IMG/VR virus record: IMGVR_UViG_3300043496_000225
Coordinates: 1 to 28,880 of that record
Length of the DNA stretch: 28,880 nucleotides
Reading direction: 5' to 3' (one strand)
Origin: a virus
The translations under genes and the position numbers were made by a program. Below, one piece after another: positions 28,807 to 28,880 of the stretch (position 1 is its first letter; every line of letters begins with the position of its first letter). The notes beneath the pieces were generated by a model. It saw nothing but the letters and a program-made list of their open reading frames with translations. It was not told where the DNA came from and ran no database searches.

Positions 28807-28880
<74 letters not shown>

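Overview
This window reads as one complete temperate phage genome with a long-tail (siphovirus-like) HK97-type gene set, in GC-rich DNA (about two thirds GC by eye). The first 74 bases are repeated exactly as the last 74. Within that repeat, the 42 bases from the anticodon loop onward match the 3' part of an elongator tRNA-Met(CAT). The 19 bases before them do not pair as a tRNA anticodon stem in either copy. Both ends therefore look like the phage's own attP, so the best reading is a circular (excised or circularly assembled) genome of about 28.8 kb, not a prophage cut out between attL and attR. The host is not stated. A PEP-CTERM protein, a lipoprotein with a Thr/Pro linker and the GC content suggest a Gram-negative soil or water bacterium, possibly Acidobacteriota, but this is only an inference.

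Left end (1-2065): attP, a cluster of GTAC-centred palindromic sites, an excisionase-like HTH gene, and a leftward tyrosine integrase whose end overlaps the excisionase gene antisense. A 315-bp divergent control region follows, with a consensus-like rightward promoter and an inverted repeat over a possible integrase promoter.

Early genes (2066-9549, all rightward, mostly with ATGA or GTGA overlaps): an HTH protein, a protein carrying a GVIPGTPKPSLYKPGAE motif, a winged-helix protein, a zinc-finger protein, a RecB-like PD-(D/E)XK nuclease, a coiled-coil phage protein, a DUF1376 replication-type protein, a RusA resolvase and several small unknowns. A 12-bp iteron array (GGTAAC every 12 bp) starts at the end of the DUF1376 gene and is the best candidate replication origin.

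Accessory block (9578-11134): a PDQGLP-repeat protein, a 32-residue membrane peptide, an exported PEP-CTERM protein with a Pro-Ser repeat before its signal peptide, and a zinc-ribbon protein.

Packaging, head and tail (11254-26015): HNH nuclease, terminase large subunit with a small-subunit-like N-terminal tail, RHH protein, fused prohead protease-major capsid protein, portal, collagen-like protein, head-tail connectors, tail tube, tail chaperones joined by a -1 frameshift at an A9 run, tape measure, tail hub with inserted beta-sandwich-like modules, and a distal tail protein. A lipoprotein and a small membrane protein follow (to 26711).

Right end (26767-28711): a compact leftward operon of five genes (membrane protein with zinc ribbon and TM2-like domain, RHH protein, three small unknowns), placed like lysogenic-conversion genes beside attP. 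No endolysin or classical CI/Cro repressor is recognisable.
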